Numbered from the stretch's first letter, positions 8,835 through 18,158 are shown. The stretch: DNA of 64,000 nt from Diaphorobacter sp. HDW4B (GCF_011305535.1 NZ_CP049905.1:5389504-5453503); one strand, 5' to 3'. The notes: generated from the sequence alone by a model not told the origin. Made by a program: numbers and translations.

Positions 8835-8867
8835 TCGCCCACCGGGGCGAGACCCGGCCAGCCGCCC

Positions 8868-10295
8868 TCAAACCGAGGTAACGTTGCCCTTCAACATAGG
8901 CAAGAAATGCTCCCCATAAGGCGGCAACATCCCCCACTCGCGGCGCGGATCATGTCCGCCTGCGTTGTAGACCGATCGTGCATGGCTGAACTGCAAGAAG
9001 CCCTCGCGCCCGTGGTAGTGCCCCATGCCCGACGCACCGACGCCGCCAAACGGCGCTTCGTGCAGAGCGGGGTGCATGGTCACGTCGTTGATCGACACGC
9101 CGCCTGACAGCGTGTTGTCCAGCACCCAGTTGCGCTCGGCTTCATCCGTGCCGAAGTAGTACAGCGCAAGAGGACGGTCGCCCGCATTGATCTGCCCTAC
9201 GGCGTCTTTGATGTGCTGGAAGGTACGCACGACCACGGCGGGGCCGAAGATTTCCTGTTGGGAAATTTGCGCGTCTGCAGGTGGATTGACGACCAGCGTG
9301 AATGGAAGGCGACGGTCCTGACCGGCTTCGACTTCGCCCACTTGCACGACACGCGCGCCGCAGTCTTTGGCGTCTTGTACGTAGCCAGCGATACGCGCGT
9401 AGTGACGGTCATTGACGATGGGCGTCATGTCGCGATTGCCGGTCGTGCTGGGGTACATGCCCGCGTAGACTTCGCCGATCTTGGCGATCAGGGCTTCGAG
9501 TTGGGATTCGTGCACCCAGAGCGTGTCGGGCGCCACGCAGAGTTGGCCGGAGTTCAGCGCCTTGCCCACGGCAATGCGTTCTGCGGCGTTGGCGATGTCG
9601 GCCGATTCGCCGATGAGCACAGGGGACTTGCCGCCGAGTTCGAGCGTCACCGGAACCAGATTCTTGGCTGCGGCGGCCATGATGGACTTGCCGACGGGGA
9701 TCGAGCCCGTGAACACCAGATGGTCCCAAGCTTGCTCGGCAAACGCGGCGGATACGCCTGCATCGCCTTGCACCACGGTCAGCACTGCGGGATCAAAGCG
9801 CTTGGCGATGGCGGCGGCCAGCACGCTGGCGGTGCGCGGAGCGATTTCGGAGGGCTTGAGCACGGCGCTGTTGCCTGCTGCAAAAACGCAGGCCAACGGC
9901 GACAGCAAGGTGAACAGTGGCGCGTTCCAGGTGCCGATGATGCCGACCACGCCCTTGGGTTGGTACTTCACCCAGGCGGTTGCGCCGAACATGTCGAAGG
10001 GCTTGACGGATTCGCGCGGCGAGTCGGCCAGCCATTCACGGAAATGGTCGCGTGCATGCTTGAGCGAGGCAAGCGAGCCCAGCACGTCGTTGGCGAGCGA
10101 GAACTCCACCGGGCGACCGCCGAAGTCTTCGCCCATGGCCGCGCACAGTTCGTCCTGGCATTCCACGAGCAGGTCGATCACCTGCTGCAGGCGTTGTTGG
10201 CGCAGGTCTGCGCTGACCGCACCTTGCACGATGAAGGCCTGTTTCTGCGCCTGCTGCAGTTGGGCGATGTAGTCAAACGAATGGGGCTGGGTCAC
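8868..10295 (-). CDS. NAD(P)-dependent aldehyde dehydrogenase, coniferyl-aldehyde dehydrogenase-like
   Basis: A 475-residue non-acylating aldehyde dehydrogenase. It shows the family order: GIIGTWNAPLFTLL (N-terminal Rossmann region), KPSEIAPRTA, the FTGSIPVGKSI nucleotide loop, the general-base motif LELGGKSPV, the catalytic cysteine in NSGQLCVAPD, and EIFGPAVVV. The C-terminal HGREGFLQFSHARSVY resembles CalB-type and long-chain aldehyde dehydrogenases that lack the usual extended tail. In the steroid cluster it may oxidise an aldehyde from side-chain or ring breakdown. It is not TesF, which is a shorter CoA-acylating enzyme. It is divergent from the MFS gene at 10400, with a 104-bp shared promoter region. 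Confidence 0.85.
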   Translation of the reverse strand: MTQPHSFDYIAQLQQAQKQAFIVQGAVSADLRQQRLQQVIDLLVECQDELCAAMGEDFGGRPVEFSLANDVLGSLASLKHARDHFREWLADSPRESVKPFDMFGATAWVKYQPKGVVGIIGTWNAPLFTLLSPLACVFAAGNSAVLKPSEIAPRTASVLAAAIAKRFDPAVLTVVQGDAGVSAAFAEQAWDHLVFTGSIPVGKSIMAAAAKNLVPVTLELGGKSPVLIGESADIANAAERIAVGKALNSGQLCVAPDTLWVHESQLEALIAKIGEVYAGMYPSTTGNRDMTPIVNDRHYARIAGYVQDAKDCGARVVQVGEVEAGQDRRLPFTLVVNPPADAQISQQEIFGPAVVVRTFQHIKDAVGQINAGDRPLALYYFGTDEAERNWVLDNTLSGGVSINDVTMHPALHEAPFGGVGASGMGHYHGREGFLQFSHARSVYNAGGHDPRREWGMLPPYGEHFLPMLKGNVTSV

Positions 10296-10399
10296 TGTCT
10301 TGTCTCCTTGGTATGTGGGTGATTATCCGGGCCAGTGGTCACAGTGGATGGGCTGAATATTGGGTTCTAAGGATTTCCCTAGCGTCGTCCAAAGGGACG

Positions 10400-11779
10400 A
10401 TGGCGGGCATGATGCGAGCACGCACGATGCCACTCATGCCTACACCCCAACACCCCCCGGTCGTCAACTGGCGCACCCATCTGAGCCTGGCTTTGCTGGC
10501 CACGGTCTATATCTTCTCGTATATCGATCGACAGGTCGTCTCGATCCTGATCGAGCCGATCAAGCACGAGTTTGGTGCAAGCGATACGCAGATCGGCATG
10601 TTGACCGGACTGGCGTTCGGGCTGTTGTATGCAGCCTTGGGTATTCCCGTAGGCCGTTTGGCAGACAAGCACAACCGCCGCACCATCGTCGCCATCTGCT
10701 GCGGCGTGTGGAGCCTGGCCACCATGGGTTGTGGCATGGCGACGCATTACTGGCAACTGTTCGTCGCCCGCATGAGCGTGGCTGTGGGCGAGGCTGGCGG
10801 CATGGCGCCGTCGATCTCGATGATTGCCGACATGTACCCGCCCAAGCGCCGGTCGCTGGCCATCAGCTTCTTCATGATGGGGCCGAATCTGGGCGTGCTG
10901 CTGGGCCTGTCCATCGGCGGGCTGATCGCGCAGATGTATGGTTGGCGTGCCGCGTTTCTCGCTTTCGGCATTCCTAGTGTGCTGCTCAGCCTGATTGTCT
11001 ATTGGTTTGTGAAAGAACCGGTGCGCGGCGGATTTGATGCTCCATCGGCCAAAGCTCCCGTACAAGCTGCGACCGCCGAGCCGCAGGAATCCATCGTTCG
11101 CCAATCGCTGCGTCTGCTGTCGATGAAGTCATTGCGCAATGTGGCGATTGCCTGCGGCATTGCGGCGATCTCGGGTTACGGCTACGGCGTGTGGGCACCT
11201 GCATTCTTCATGCGTGCCCACGGCATGAGCATCTCGCACGCGGGGCTCGCGTTTGGTCTGGCCAGCGGTGTCGGCGCGATGGCTGGTGCACTGTTCTGCG
11301 GCTGGCTCAGCGACAAGCTGTGCCAGCGCGACTCCCGCTGGCAACTGGGTCTGCCCGCGCTCGGCGCGTTGATTTCACTGCCCGCCGGCATTGCGGTGTT
11401 CCAATGGCCGACCGATGCTTTCTGGACGCTGGGCAGCATGCAGATTCCGCACGCCATGCTGTTCGTGCTGCTCTTTGCGTTCTTCTGCAGCTGGTGGCCT
11501 ACGCTGTCTTACAGCGCGGTGAGCCAAATGGTCAGCCCCACCGAGCGCGGCGTGGGCGCGGCCTTGCTGAACCTGTTCGTCACCTTGCTGGGCGTGGGTC
11601 TGGGCCCGATGGTGACTGGCACACTGAGCGACTATTTCACCGCCACGCAGGGAGGCAACGGCCTGCGCTGGGCATTGACTGCCGTGGTATCGCTGATGGT
11701 ATTCACCGTGCTGTTCTTCATACTGGCGCTCGGCCCTTATCGTCGCCGCCTGAGCGAGATGAAGCTGGCCATAGCCTGA
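10400..11779 (+). CDS. MFS transporter, possible steroid or organic acid uptake
   Basis: A major facilitator superfamily protein of about 459 residues with twelve predicted membrane segments. Visible are the loop 2-3 motif GIPVGRLADKHNRR, a helix-4 arginine segment FVARMSVAVGEAGGMAPSISMIADMYPPKRR, and a matching second half with FCGWLSDKLCQRD. It belongs to the same broad group as the transporter at 14764, a type often annotated as a spinster-like or 4-hydroxybenzoate-type carrier. The start at 10400 follows AAAGGGA; other ATGs at 10412 and 10424 are equally acceptable, since the N-terminus up to HPPVVNWRTH is not conserved. Its place next to SDR and kshA genes suggests uptake of steroid substrate, which is inference. 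Confidence 0.82.
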   Translation: MAGMMRARTMPLMPTPQHPPVVNWRTHLSLALLATVYIFSYIDRQVVSILIEPIKHEFGASDTQIGMLTGLAFGLLYAALGIPVGRLADKHNRRTIVAICCGVWSLATMGCGMATHYWQLFVARMSVAVGEAGGMAPSISMIADMYPPKRRSLAISFFMMGPNLGVLLGLSIGGLIAQMYGWRAAFLAFGIPSVLLSLIVYWFVKEPVRGGFDAPSAKAPVQAATAEPQESIVRQSLRLLSMKSLRNVAIACGIAAISGYGYGVWAPAFFMRAHGMSISHAGLAFGLASGVGAMAGALFCGWLSDKLCQRDSRWQLGLPALGALISLPAGIAVFQWPTDAFWTLGSMQIPHAMLFVLLFAFFCSWWPTLSYSAVSQMVSPTERGVGAALLNLFVTLLGVGLGPMVTGTLSDYFTATQGGNGLRWALTAVVSLMVFTVLFFILALGPYRRRLSEMKLAIA

Positions 11780-11833
11780 GCATTTTCCTCGCTATTTCGC
11801 ATCCATTCAAAACAAGAGACAAGACTTATCCGC

Positions 11834-12694
11834 ATGAGCGCTCCCGTACTTTTCATCACCGGCGCGAGCCGAGGCATTGGTGCCGCCACCGCCATCCACT
11901 TTGCAAGCCAGGGCTGGCGCGTGGCGATCACCGCACGCACGCTGACCGAAGGCGCGCAGCACGCACACCAGTTGCGCAAGCCCGATGGCTCGCTGCTCTC
12001 CGGCAGTCTGGAATCCACCGCCGCGCAGATCCGCGAAGCCGGTGGCGAGGTGTTCGCACACGCCATGGACCTGATGGATCTCGCTTCGCTGGACCGCGCC
12101 ACCGACGCGGTGCTCGTGCAATTTGGCCGTGTCGATCTGCTCATCAACAATGCCGTTTATCAGGACCGTGAAGTCAACGCGCTGCTGCCCGATCTGGGCG
12201 TGAATGCGCTCGCACGCACCATGCAGGGCAATGTCTACGCGCCTTTCCATCTCGCGCAGCGCCTGTTGCCCGGCATGGTGAATCAGGGTGCTGGGCGCAT
12301 CATCAATGTGTGCTCCGCCGCAGGGCAGTTCAACCCGCCCGTGCCTGCCGATCAAGGCGGTTGGGGCTTTGCCTACGGCGCATCCAAGGCCGCGATTGCG
12401 CGGCTGGCGGGCTGCATCAACACCGAATACAAGAAGCGCGGCATCTGCGCATTCAGCGTGAATCCGGGCGTCGTGACCACCGAAGCGGTCAAGGCCACGC
12501 TCGGCGACGACGGCCTGCTCGCGCAGCGCTATGGTGCAGCCACGCCCGAGCAGATTGCGACGGCGCTGTACTGGCTGGCCACGTCCGCCGACGCGCCGCA
12601 GCTTGCCAAATCGCCCACCATGATCGATCTGCAACCGCTACTCAAGGAACGCGTCGAAACCGGCGTGCCAACGAACGCGACCGTGTCGGCATAA
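11834..12694 (+). CDS. Short-chain dehydrogenase/reductase
   Basis: A 286-residue classical SDR. TGASRGIG is at residues 9-16 (cofactor loop), INNAVYQ marks the active-site strand, and the catalytic set is S in INVCSAAG plus YGASK. The arginine at the end of strand 2 (TARTL) favours NADP(H). An insertion of about 15 residues after strand 2 (HAHQLRKPDGSLLSGSLEST) is unlike fatty-acid FabG proteins and recalls SDRs annotated in steroid or terpenoid clusters. It lies between the MFS gene (54 bp) and kshA (121 bp), all rightward. It probably acts on a hydroxy or keto group of a steroid intermediate, but nothing in the sequence fixes the position. Confidence 0.82.
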   Translation: MSAPVLFITGASRGIGAATAIHFASQGWRVAITARTLTEGAQHAHQLRKPDGSLLSGSLESTAAQIREAGGEVFAHAMDLMDLASLDRATDAVLVQFGRVDLLINNAVYQDREVNALLPDLGVNALARTMQGNVYAPFHLAQRLLPGMVNQGAGRIINVCSAAGQFNPPVPADQGGWGFAYGASKAAIARLAGCINTEYKKRGICAFSVNPGVVTTEAVKATLGDDGLLAQRYGAATPEQIATALYWLATSADAPQLAKSPTMIDLQPLLKERVETGVPTNATVSA

Positions 12695-12815
12695 GCCATT
12701 TGCGATAAATCAAACGCGCTCTGCGGCTCTCGTCCAAACAGAGTATGCGAAGCCAGATTGTGTCGCTGAAGATCAGTCGTCCCAACCCCACAACCACATA
12801 CGGAGACCGCCATCC

Positions 12816-13925
12816 ATGGCAACCACGAAAGACTATCGCCTCGGTGAATTCACCTACCCACGCGGCTGGTTCATGATCTCGGACGCCGAAGCGCTCAACA
12901 CCCACAAGCCCGTGGCCGTGCGCTTCTTCGGCCAGGACTTCGCGCTGTATCGCGGTCGCGAATCCGGCAAGGTCATTCTTCTGGACGCCTACTGCCCGCA
13001 CATGAAGACCCACCTCGCAGCGCGCAACACCACCAGCTACGTGGTGCTCGACGGCGGCGGCAGCAACGTGGAAGGCGACGGCATCCGTTGCCCATATCAC
13101 GGCTGGCGATTCGGCTCGGACGGCAAGTGCGACGACATTCCTTATCACGACGGAGCGATCCCCGCAGCCGCAGCCGTGAAGAGCTGGAAGGTCGAAGAGC
13201 GCTACGGCGCGATCTGGGTCTGGTTCGATCCTGAAGGTGGCGAGCCCGACTTCCCGCTGCCCACGTTCGAAGACTGGGACGATGAAAACGTCGTCAACGG
13301 CAAGTGGGACTATCTGGGCGAGCTGAACCAGCACCCGCAGGAAGTGGTGGACAACATCGCCGACTACGGCCACCTGAGCCCCATCCACGGCTCCACCGTC
13401 GAGCGCTTCGAGAACGAATTCAAGGGCCACAACGCCATCCAGCGCCAGTGCGGTGGCCACCGCACATTGGTGGGCGAAGGCGGCGCAAGCGATATGCTGC
13501 ACACCGACACTTGGTACCACGGCCCCGGCATCCTGGTCTCGCGCGTCAGCGGCATGTTCAACTCGTTCATGATGATCATGCACACGCCCATCGAAGACGG
13601 CAAAGTCAAGGTCTGGCACAACCTGCTGGTGCGCACGGCACACGGCGGCAAACCAGGCATCGCCGACGAAGTCGCGGCCCACCAGTTCCAGGAAGCCAGC
13701 CTGCTCGCATTCGCGCAGGACTTCGAGGTCTGGGCGCAGAAGGCACCTTGCCTGAACCCGCTGTTCATCCCAAGCGACGGCCCCTTCCTCAAGGCCCGCA
13801 TCTGGTACAAGCAGTTCTACAACCCGCGCGCCAAGGCGCAGGACTATCTGGACCAGTGCGAAGGCAAGTACATCCCCAAGGGCATGATCGCCTACACGCC
13901 GGAGCCCGAGGAAGCGGCTGCGTGA
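12816..13925 (+). CDS. kshA: 3-ketosteroid 9alpha-monooxygenase oxygenase component (KshA-like Rieske protein)
   Basis: A 369-residue Rieske non-haem iron oxygenase. Cluster ligands are C60, H62, C92 and H95 (CPH and CPYHGW). The mononuclear iron site shows D183, H186 and H191 in DYGHLSPIH. With the reductase at the left edge it would hydroxylate C9 of androstadienedione, causing ring B opening. The loop between the two halves of the Rieske motif is about 13 residues longer than in actinobacterial KshA, carrying a Gly-rich insert (residues 79-84). A clean RBS-like GGAGA precedes the start and a strong terminator follows at 13963. The KshA assignment is supported by the cluster; other steroid or sterol Rieske oxygenases are possible. 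Confidence 0.83.
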   Translation: MATTKDYRLGEFTYPRGWFMISDAEALNTHKPVAVRFFGQDFALYRGRESGKVILLDAYCPHMKTHLAARNTTSYVVLDGGGSNVEGDGIRCPYHGWRFGSDGKCDDIPYHDGAIPAAAAVKSWKVEERYGAIWVWFDPEGGEPDFPLPTFEDWDDENVVNGKWDYLGELNQHPQEVVDNIADYGHLSPIHGSTVERFENEFKGHNAIQRQCGGHRTLVGEGGASDMLHTDTWYHGPGILVSRVSGMFNSFMMIMHTPIEDGKVKVWHNLLVRTAHGGKPGIADEVAAHQFQEASLLAFAQDFEVWAQKAPCLNPLFIPSDGPFLKARIWYKQFYNPRAKAQDYLDQCEGKYIPKGMIAYTPEPEEAAA

Positions 13926-13962
13926 TCCGGTAGTTCCGGATCGAGTTGAACCAAGGTTTGAA

Positions 13963-13995
13963 GCCCGCAGGATGGAAAGTCCTGCGGGCTTTTTT
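13963..13995 (+). terminator. Rho-independent terminator after kshA
   Basis: A perfect 10-bp GC-rich stem (13963-13972 with 13980-13989), seven-base loop and six T residues directly after. It ends the MFS-SDR-kshA operon, and could also serve the converging gene at 14046. Confidence 0.92.
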
Positions 13996-14045
13996 GCTGG
14001 TGCGTTGAATGTCGATCCGAATGTGAGCGTCGACACCGCGACTGC

Positions 14046-14741
14046 TCAGGGCCTGCTGTGCGTCACCTTCGTCAGCAGGAAGACGCTGTCTCCCCAAGCA
14101 CAGGAAAGGTCGTCCGAAGGACTGCTCAAATCGCTGGCCGCATGCGAAGCTTCGGCAAGGGATTCAAACCACCACTCGACGATGTAGCCGAACCCATAGC
14201 CTTGCGGAGCCGCTTCATCAAGCGTGTTGCAGACCATCCGGTAAGCCTTGTCCAACGCGCCCATACGCCATGACTCCGGCAGAATTGACGGTGCGCTGCG
14301 GGCTTTGACGAAAGCGGATTCGCGCTGCAGAAATCCCACCAATATCACCGCATCGCGCGGAGCAAACACGGCGTCGTTCAAATCACCTCGCAGTACATGC
14401 TGCTGGCAGAGCATCGAAAAATTGCGCACATAGTCCGCGAACACACGGGGCTCGTCGGGGCGCATGACAGCCAAGGTTTCGGAGTCATTCCAGATCGTAT
14501 TGCCCGATTCCCGGTCTGCAAGCACCATCAGGTTCACGCCATCGAAATCGCGGCTGAGCGTTGCAGGAAGCGCGTCGTCCAGCACGCGAGAGCATTGGGC
14601 GACGGCCTTGACGCGCTTTCCCACGTTCACGCATTGCTTGCCCAGCGCCGAGTGGGATCGCCAGACTTCAGGAAACTCTTGTGGCGCAAACGCCGGGTTG
14701 CGGCGCGCGAGGTAGATCATTTTCCAGACGGTTGTTGTCAT
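14046..14741 (-). CDS. EthD-like dimeric alpha/beta-barrel protein
   Basis: A 231-residue protein whose N-terminus (VWKMIYLARRNPAFAPQEFPEVWRSHSALG, residues 5-34, read here in parts as KMIYLARR and FPEVWRSH) matches the EthD domain: a first strand, Arg-Arg turn, then a helix with conserved Trp and His. A second related half (residues 120-225) seems to duplicate the fold (VILVGFLQRE, YIVEWWFESLAEAS). EthD-domain proteins accompany several degradative clusters and often act on polyketide or aromatic rings, or have no known activity. It is translated 22 bp downstream of the MFS gene at 14764 on the same strand. Function is unknown. Confidence 0.62.
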   Translation of the reverse strand: MTTTVWKMIYLARRNPAFAPQEFPEVWRSHSALGKQCVNVGKRVKAVAQCSRVLDDALPATLSRDFDGVNLMVLADRESGNTIWNDSETLAVMRPDEPRVFADYVRNFSMLCQQHVLRGDLNDAVFAPRDAVILVGFLQRESAFVKARSAPSILPESWRMGALDKAYRMVCNTLDEAAPQGYGFGYIVEWWFESLAEASHAASDLSSPSDDLSCAWGDSVFLLTKVTHSRP

Positions 14742-14763
14742 GGCTTATTTCCCTTTTTTTGGC

Positions 14764-16062
14764 TCAAGCCGCTGGCGCATGCGCAAGGCGATACGCATTG
14801 GGGTAATGCCCCATCGCACGCGAGAACGCAAAGATGCTGGGGAGCATGAAGCAGCTCATGGTGAGAATCGCCAATCGCAAGCCATCGCCCGGTCGGTAGC
14901 TGTTGTAGAAATCGCTGAGCCAGCCCGCAACGATGGGCCCAAGACCATTGCCCAGCAACGCACCCGACATGAGCACCATGGCGCTGGCCGTGGCGCGGCG
15001 CGATGACGGAACGACCAGACTCAAGGCGGCGTAGGTAGCCGACGCCCACCACGGCGAGAACAGCGCGTAGCCAAGCAGCAGCGCAATGCTCAGATTGAAA
15101 TGCTCCGTTCCCGTGAGCAGATAACCGAACCCCAGCACTGACGATATGGACAAGGCAAGCACCGGCACGCCAATCTGCCAACGCAGATCGCGCTGCGCCA
15201 TCCGGTCGGTAAGCCAGCCGGAAAACAGCGCTCCGCCCACCGAGAACAAGGCAGCGCCTGCAGAAATCCAGCCCGCATCACGCAGGCTCAGTTCAAACCG
15301 CCGTGCAAGCAAGGCGGTGTTCCAAGCGCCGAATGACAGATTGGCAAACAGCGCACAGGCCGCGCCGATGATGAGCCAGCGCGTCACGGGCTCGCGCCAG
15401 ATCAGCACGACCGCGGGCGTGCGTTGGGTTGGCACAAGCGGTGAAGTCGCTGCCGCTTTCGCGCCCCGCCCGATCATCGTGCGTTGCGGCTCGCTCACCG
15501 TCCAGCGCAGCACGCACGCCAACACCACGCTGGACAAACCGACAAGCGCCATCGTCACCCGCCAACCCCACAGCTCGGCCAGCACCGGCCCAGCCAGCAA
15601 GGCCAGCATGGCACCGGCGCTGCCGCCCATGCCGAAGATGCTCATGACCCGTGAACGCTCGTGCGGCGCATACAGATCGGCCAGCATCGACATCGAAGCC
15701 GCGCCGCCACCCGCATCGCCCAAGGCAGCACCCGCGCGCGATGCCGTCAAGCCGCTCGATCCTGCGGCCAATGCGCCCAGCGCCGCAATGCCGCCACCAA
15801 TGCCGCGGCACCAGGCCACCAGACTGCGGCGCTCGGCACGATCCGCCAGACGCCCCATGGGAATGCCGAGCAGGCCAAAGGTGATCGCAAAGCCAAGGCC
15901 GGTGATCAGCCCGATCTGCAGATCCGAAAAGCCGAATTCCTGCTTGATGGGCTGCAGCAGCACGGCAAGGATTTGCCGATCCATGAAGGTGACGGCTGAA
16001 AGCGCGGTAAGCAGCATCAGCATGCAGCGTCGGGAAGGGTCTGGAGCGTTTGTCTGTGTCAT
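14764..16062 (-). CDS. MFS transporter
   Basis: A 432-residue major facilitator protein with twelve predicted transmembrane helices. The loop 2-3 motif appears as GIPMGRLADRAERR and is mirrored in the second half by FSGWLTDRMAQRDLRW. The N-terminal segment LMLLTALSAVTFMDRQILAVLLQPIKQEFGFSD has the MDRQ signature seen in helix 1 of the other MFS protein of this cluster (10400-11779), so the two are distant paralogues. It lies 47 bp downstream of the GMC oxidoreductase and upstream of the EthD-like gene, probably one operon. Transport of a steroid, bile acid-like compound or acidic product is inferred from location. Confidence 0.83.
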   Translation of the reverse strand: MTQTNAPDPSRRCMLMLLTALSAVTFMDRQILAVLLQPIKQEFGFSDLQIGLITGLGFAITFGLLGIPMGRLADRAERRSLVAWCRGIGGGIAALGALAAGSSGLTASRAGAALGDAGGGAASMSMLADLYAPHERSRVMSIFGMGGSAGAMLALLAGPVLAELWGWRVTMALVGLSSVVLACVLRWTVSEPQRTMIGRGAKAAATSPLVPTQRTPAVVLIWREPVTRWLIIGAACALFANLSFGAWNTALLARRFELSLRDAGWISAGAALFSVGGALFSGWLTDRMAQRDLRWQIGVPVLALSISSVLGFGYLLTGTEHFNLSIALLLGYALFSPWWASATYAALSLVVPSSRRATASAMVLMSGALLGNGLGPIVAGWLSDFYNSYRPGDGLRLAILTMSCFMLPSIFAFSRAMGHYPNAYRLAHAPAA

Positions 16063-16109
16063 CGCGGGCGAGTTGTCGTTCTATCTATGTTCTTGTTTGA
16101 ATCGGGCAT

Positions 16110-17789
16110 TCAGGCTGCCGCCATCTGCTCGTCGCGTGTGGCCGCCAACGCGGCCCTTCCCAGCACCAGATCCGCACCCTTGTCGCCGATGACGACGGTC
16201 GGCGCATTGGTGTTTCCCGACACCAGATGCGGCATCACGGACGCATCGATCACGCGCAGCCCGTGCACTCCGCGCACCTTGAGATCGGGCGTGACGACGG
16301 CCTGCGGATCGCTCGCATCGCCCATGCGGCAGGTGCCGCAAGCATGGTGTCCGGAGCCCAGATACATGCCCAGCCAATCGAGCAGTTCGTCATCTGTTCG
16401 CACATCCGCACGCGGGCGTGTCTGTTCTTCGATCAGGCCCGCCAACGCCGGTTGGCGCGCAATCGTCATCGCCATGCGAATGCCGTGGAGCAAGGCCTTG
16501 CGGTCGCGTTCATCGTGCAGATAGTTCACGCGCACGCTGGCGAGCTCCTCCGGCTGGCGGCTGCGCAGCTTGAGTTCGCCACGTGAATAAGGACGCACCT
16601 GATACGGCGCCATCGTCATGCCGGGAAAGGCCTCCGTGCGGTAGGTTTTTCCATCGCGCATGAAGGCTTCGATGTCGCCCGTCACCGGCAGACCGTGGAT
16701 CTGAATGTCGTTGTATGGCAAGCTGGGATCGCTGGTGAACCACGCCGCAAATTCCGCACCGGCCATGGCCATGGCGCCGGTTCTGGTGACCAGGTATTTG
16801 GCGACCGACGCCGCAATCCCCATGCCACGCAGCGACTTGTTGAAGCTGGGAGTACCGGCCTTCATGCGCCAGGACATGGGCACGATCGCGTGGTCCTGCA
16901 GATTCGTGCCCACACCCGGCAGATCGACCAGCACGTCGATGCCCATCTCGCGCAGATGCTCGGCGGGGCCGATACCCGAGAGCATCAGCAACTGCGGCGA
17001 TTGCAATGCGCCCGCGCACAACAGCACTTCCTTGTTGGCTCGCGCCTCGTGCATGCCGCCGCGCCCATCGCGCCACACGACACCGACCGCGCGGCCGTTC
17101 TCGATGAGGATGCGCGTGACCAGCATCTGCGTGCGCACGTCGAGATTCTTGCGCGCCATCGCGGGCTCGATGGCGTTACGCGCGATGGACGAGCGGCGGC
17201 CCTCTTTCACATTGGTCTGGAAGATACCCGCACCGTCAGGATGGCCGTTGTTGAAATCGGCACAAGCAGGCAGTCCCGCCTGAATGGCCGCTTGCACCAT
17301 GGCGCGCGTGACGGGCTGCGGATCGGGCACATCGTTGGCGGTCAGCGGACCGCCTCGCCCGTGCAATGCCGAGTCGCTGAATGCCTGCTGATGGCTAAGC
17401 TGGTTTTCGGTACGAACAAAGTATGGAAGCAGCTCCGAGTAACTCCAGCCCTTGGCTCCCAGCTCCGCCCAACTGTCGAAGTCCGCGCGATCGCCTCGCA
17501 CATAGATCATTCCATTGATCGACGACGAACCACCCAGCCGCTTGCCACGCGGCAACGAGATGGCTCGGCCACCCGCCCAGCGTTCGGGCTCCGTCTTGTG
17601 GCCCCACGAATATTGGGGGTTGTAGATCATCTGCCCCCAGCCGGATGGCATGTCGACCAGCAGATCCTTGTGCGTGCCACCGCCTTCGAGCAGCAGCACC
17701 TGGTTGCGCGCGTCTTCACTCAAGCGCGCGGCCAGAGTGCCACCGGCTGAACCCGCCCCGATGATGATGTAGTCGAACGTTCCGCCCAT
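16110..17789 (-). CDS. GMC-family FAD-dependent oxidoreductase (choline dehydrogenase-like)
   Basis: A 559-residue glucose-methanol-choline oxidoreductase. The N-terminal FAD motif GAGSAGGTLAARLSED begins near residue 12; the first GMC signature appears as PRGKRLGGSSSINGMIYVRG and the second as GALQSPQLLMLSGIGP. The C-terminal active site is SGHHACGTCRMG with a following SGNTNAPTVVIGDKGADL, giving the His and Asn expected at the flavin. Length fits choline and alcohol dehydrogenases (about 530-560). In this setting it could oxidise a steroid alcohol, like cholesterol oxidases of the same superfamily, but the motif set is that of general alcohol dehydrogenases. It starts the leftward operon with the MFS and EthD genes. 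Confidence 0.85.
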   Translation of the reverse strand: MGGTFDYIIIGAGSAGGTLAARLSEDARNQVLLLEGGGTHKDLLVDMPSGWGQMIYNPQYSWGHKTEPERWAGGRAISLPRGKRLGGSSSINGMIYVRGDRADFDSWAELGAKGWSYSELLPYFVRTENQLSHQQAFSDSALHGRGGPLTANDVPDPQPVTRAMVQAAIQAGLPACADFNNGHPDGAGIFQTNVKEGRRSSIARNAIEPAMARKNLDVRTQMLVTRILIENGRAVGVVWRDGRGGMHEARANKEVLLCAGALQSPQLLMLSGIGPAEHLREMGIDVLVDLPGVGTNLQDHAIVPMSWRMKAGTPSFNKSLRGMGIAASVAKYLVTRTGAMAMAGAEFAAWFTSDPSLPYNDIQIHGLPVTGDIEAFMRDGKTYRTEAFPGMTMAPYQVRPYSRGELKLRSRQPEELASVRVNYLHDERDRKALLHGIRMAMTIARQPALAGLIEEQTRPRADVRTDDELLDWLGMYLGSGHHACGTCRMGDASDPQAVVTPDLKVRGVHGLRVIDASVMPHLVSGNTNAPTVVIGDKGADLVLGRAALAATRDEQMAAA

Positions 17790-18158
17790 GTCTTGTCTCC
17801 GTTGTCTGCTTTGTTGGTGTACTGAAAGGAATCCGTTTGGAATTCGCTGAGAGTGCGTTCAGTTTTGCCGCGACATGGCGTGACGACATACTCCAAATGG
17901 ACGGTGCCCACCGACCTTGGCGACAACGGGCATCACATGCAGGAAAGCCAAGTGGCCAACGCCTTCACGCCGCAACGATTCGAATGGGCATATGCATATG
18001 CCTTATTCAGGGGTTGAGCGATGGAGGGAAAACACAGATACTTCGCGCGCCATTAATCGGCACACATGGATTTGAATATCCAAAGGGATATTCAGCGCAA
18101 TATCACGTTGCTGCAAAGTTTGAATCCACGGATTATTTTGACCAACCAGGAAAATTGA
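17790..18158. other. 369-bp intergenic region between divergent GMC oxidoreductase and panD genes
   Basis: AT-richer than its surroundings, with palindrome-like strings such as catatgcatatg (17990-18001). Promoters for the leftward GMC operon and for panD should lie here. No conserved gene or RNA is recognised. Confidence 0.4.

Larger units (their letters stand above)
8125..8867. repeat. Non-coding 743-bp region rich in inverted repeats, probably a dispersed element
   Basis: No protein with family-like composition is seen on either strand. The stretch holds nested inverted repeats: arms at 8231-8237/8244-8250 (actgccc), 8253-8259/8267-8273 (ctttttg), a 26-bp pair at 8607-8632/8726-8751 with one mismatch, and a perfect 13-bp stem at 8803-8815/8822-8834. 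Composition shifts to T- and G-rich on the plus strand just after the tesE stop. The hairpins probably terminate transcription of both converging operons (tesE rightward, aldehyde dehydrogenase leftward). Confidence 0.6.

Noticed and set aside
8868..10295. Considered as TesF (acetaldehyde/propanal dehydrogenase of the meta pathway)
   Set aside because: The protein is a 475-residue non-acylating aldehyde dehydrogenase with ELGGKSP and GQLC motifs; TesF is about 300 residues with a different fold.
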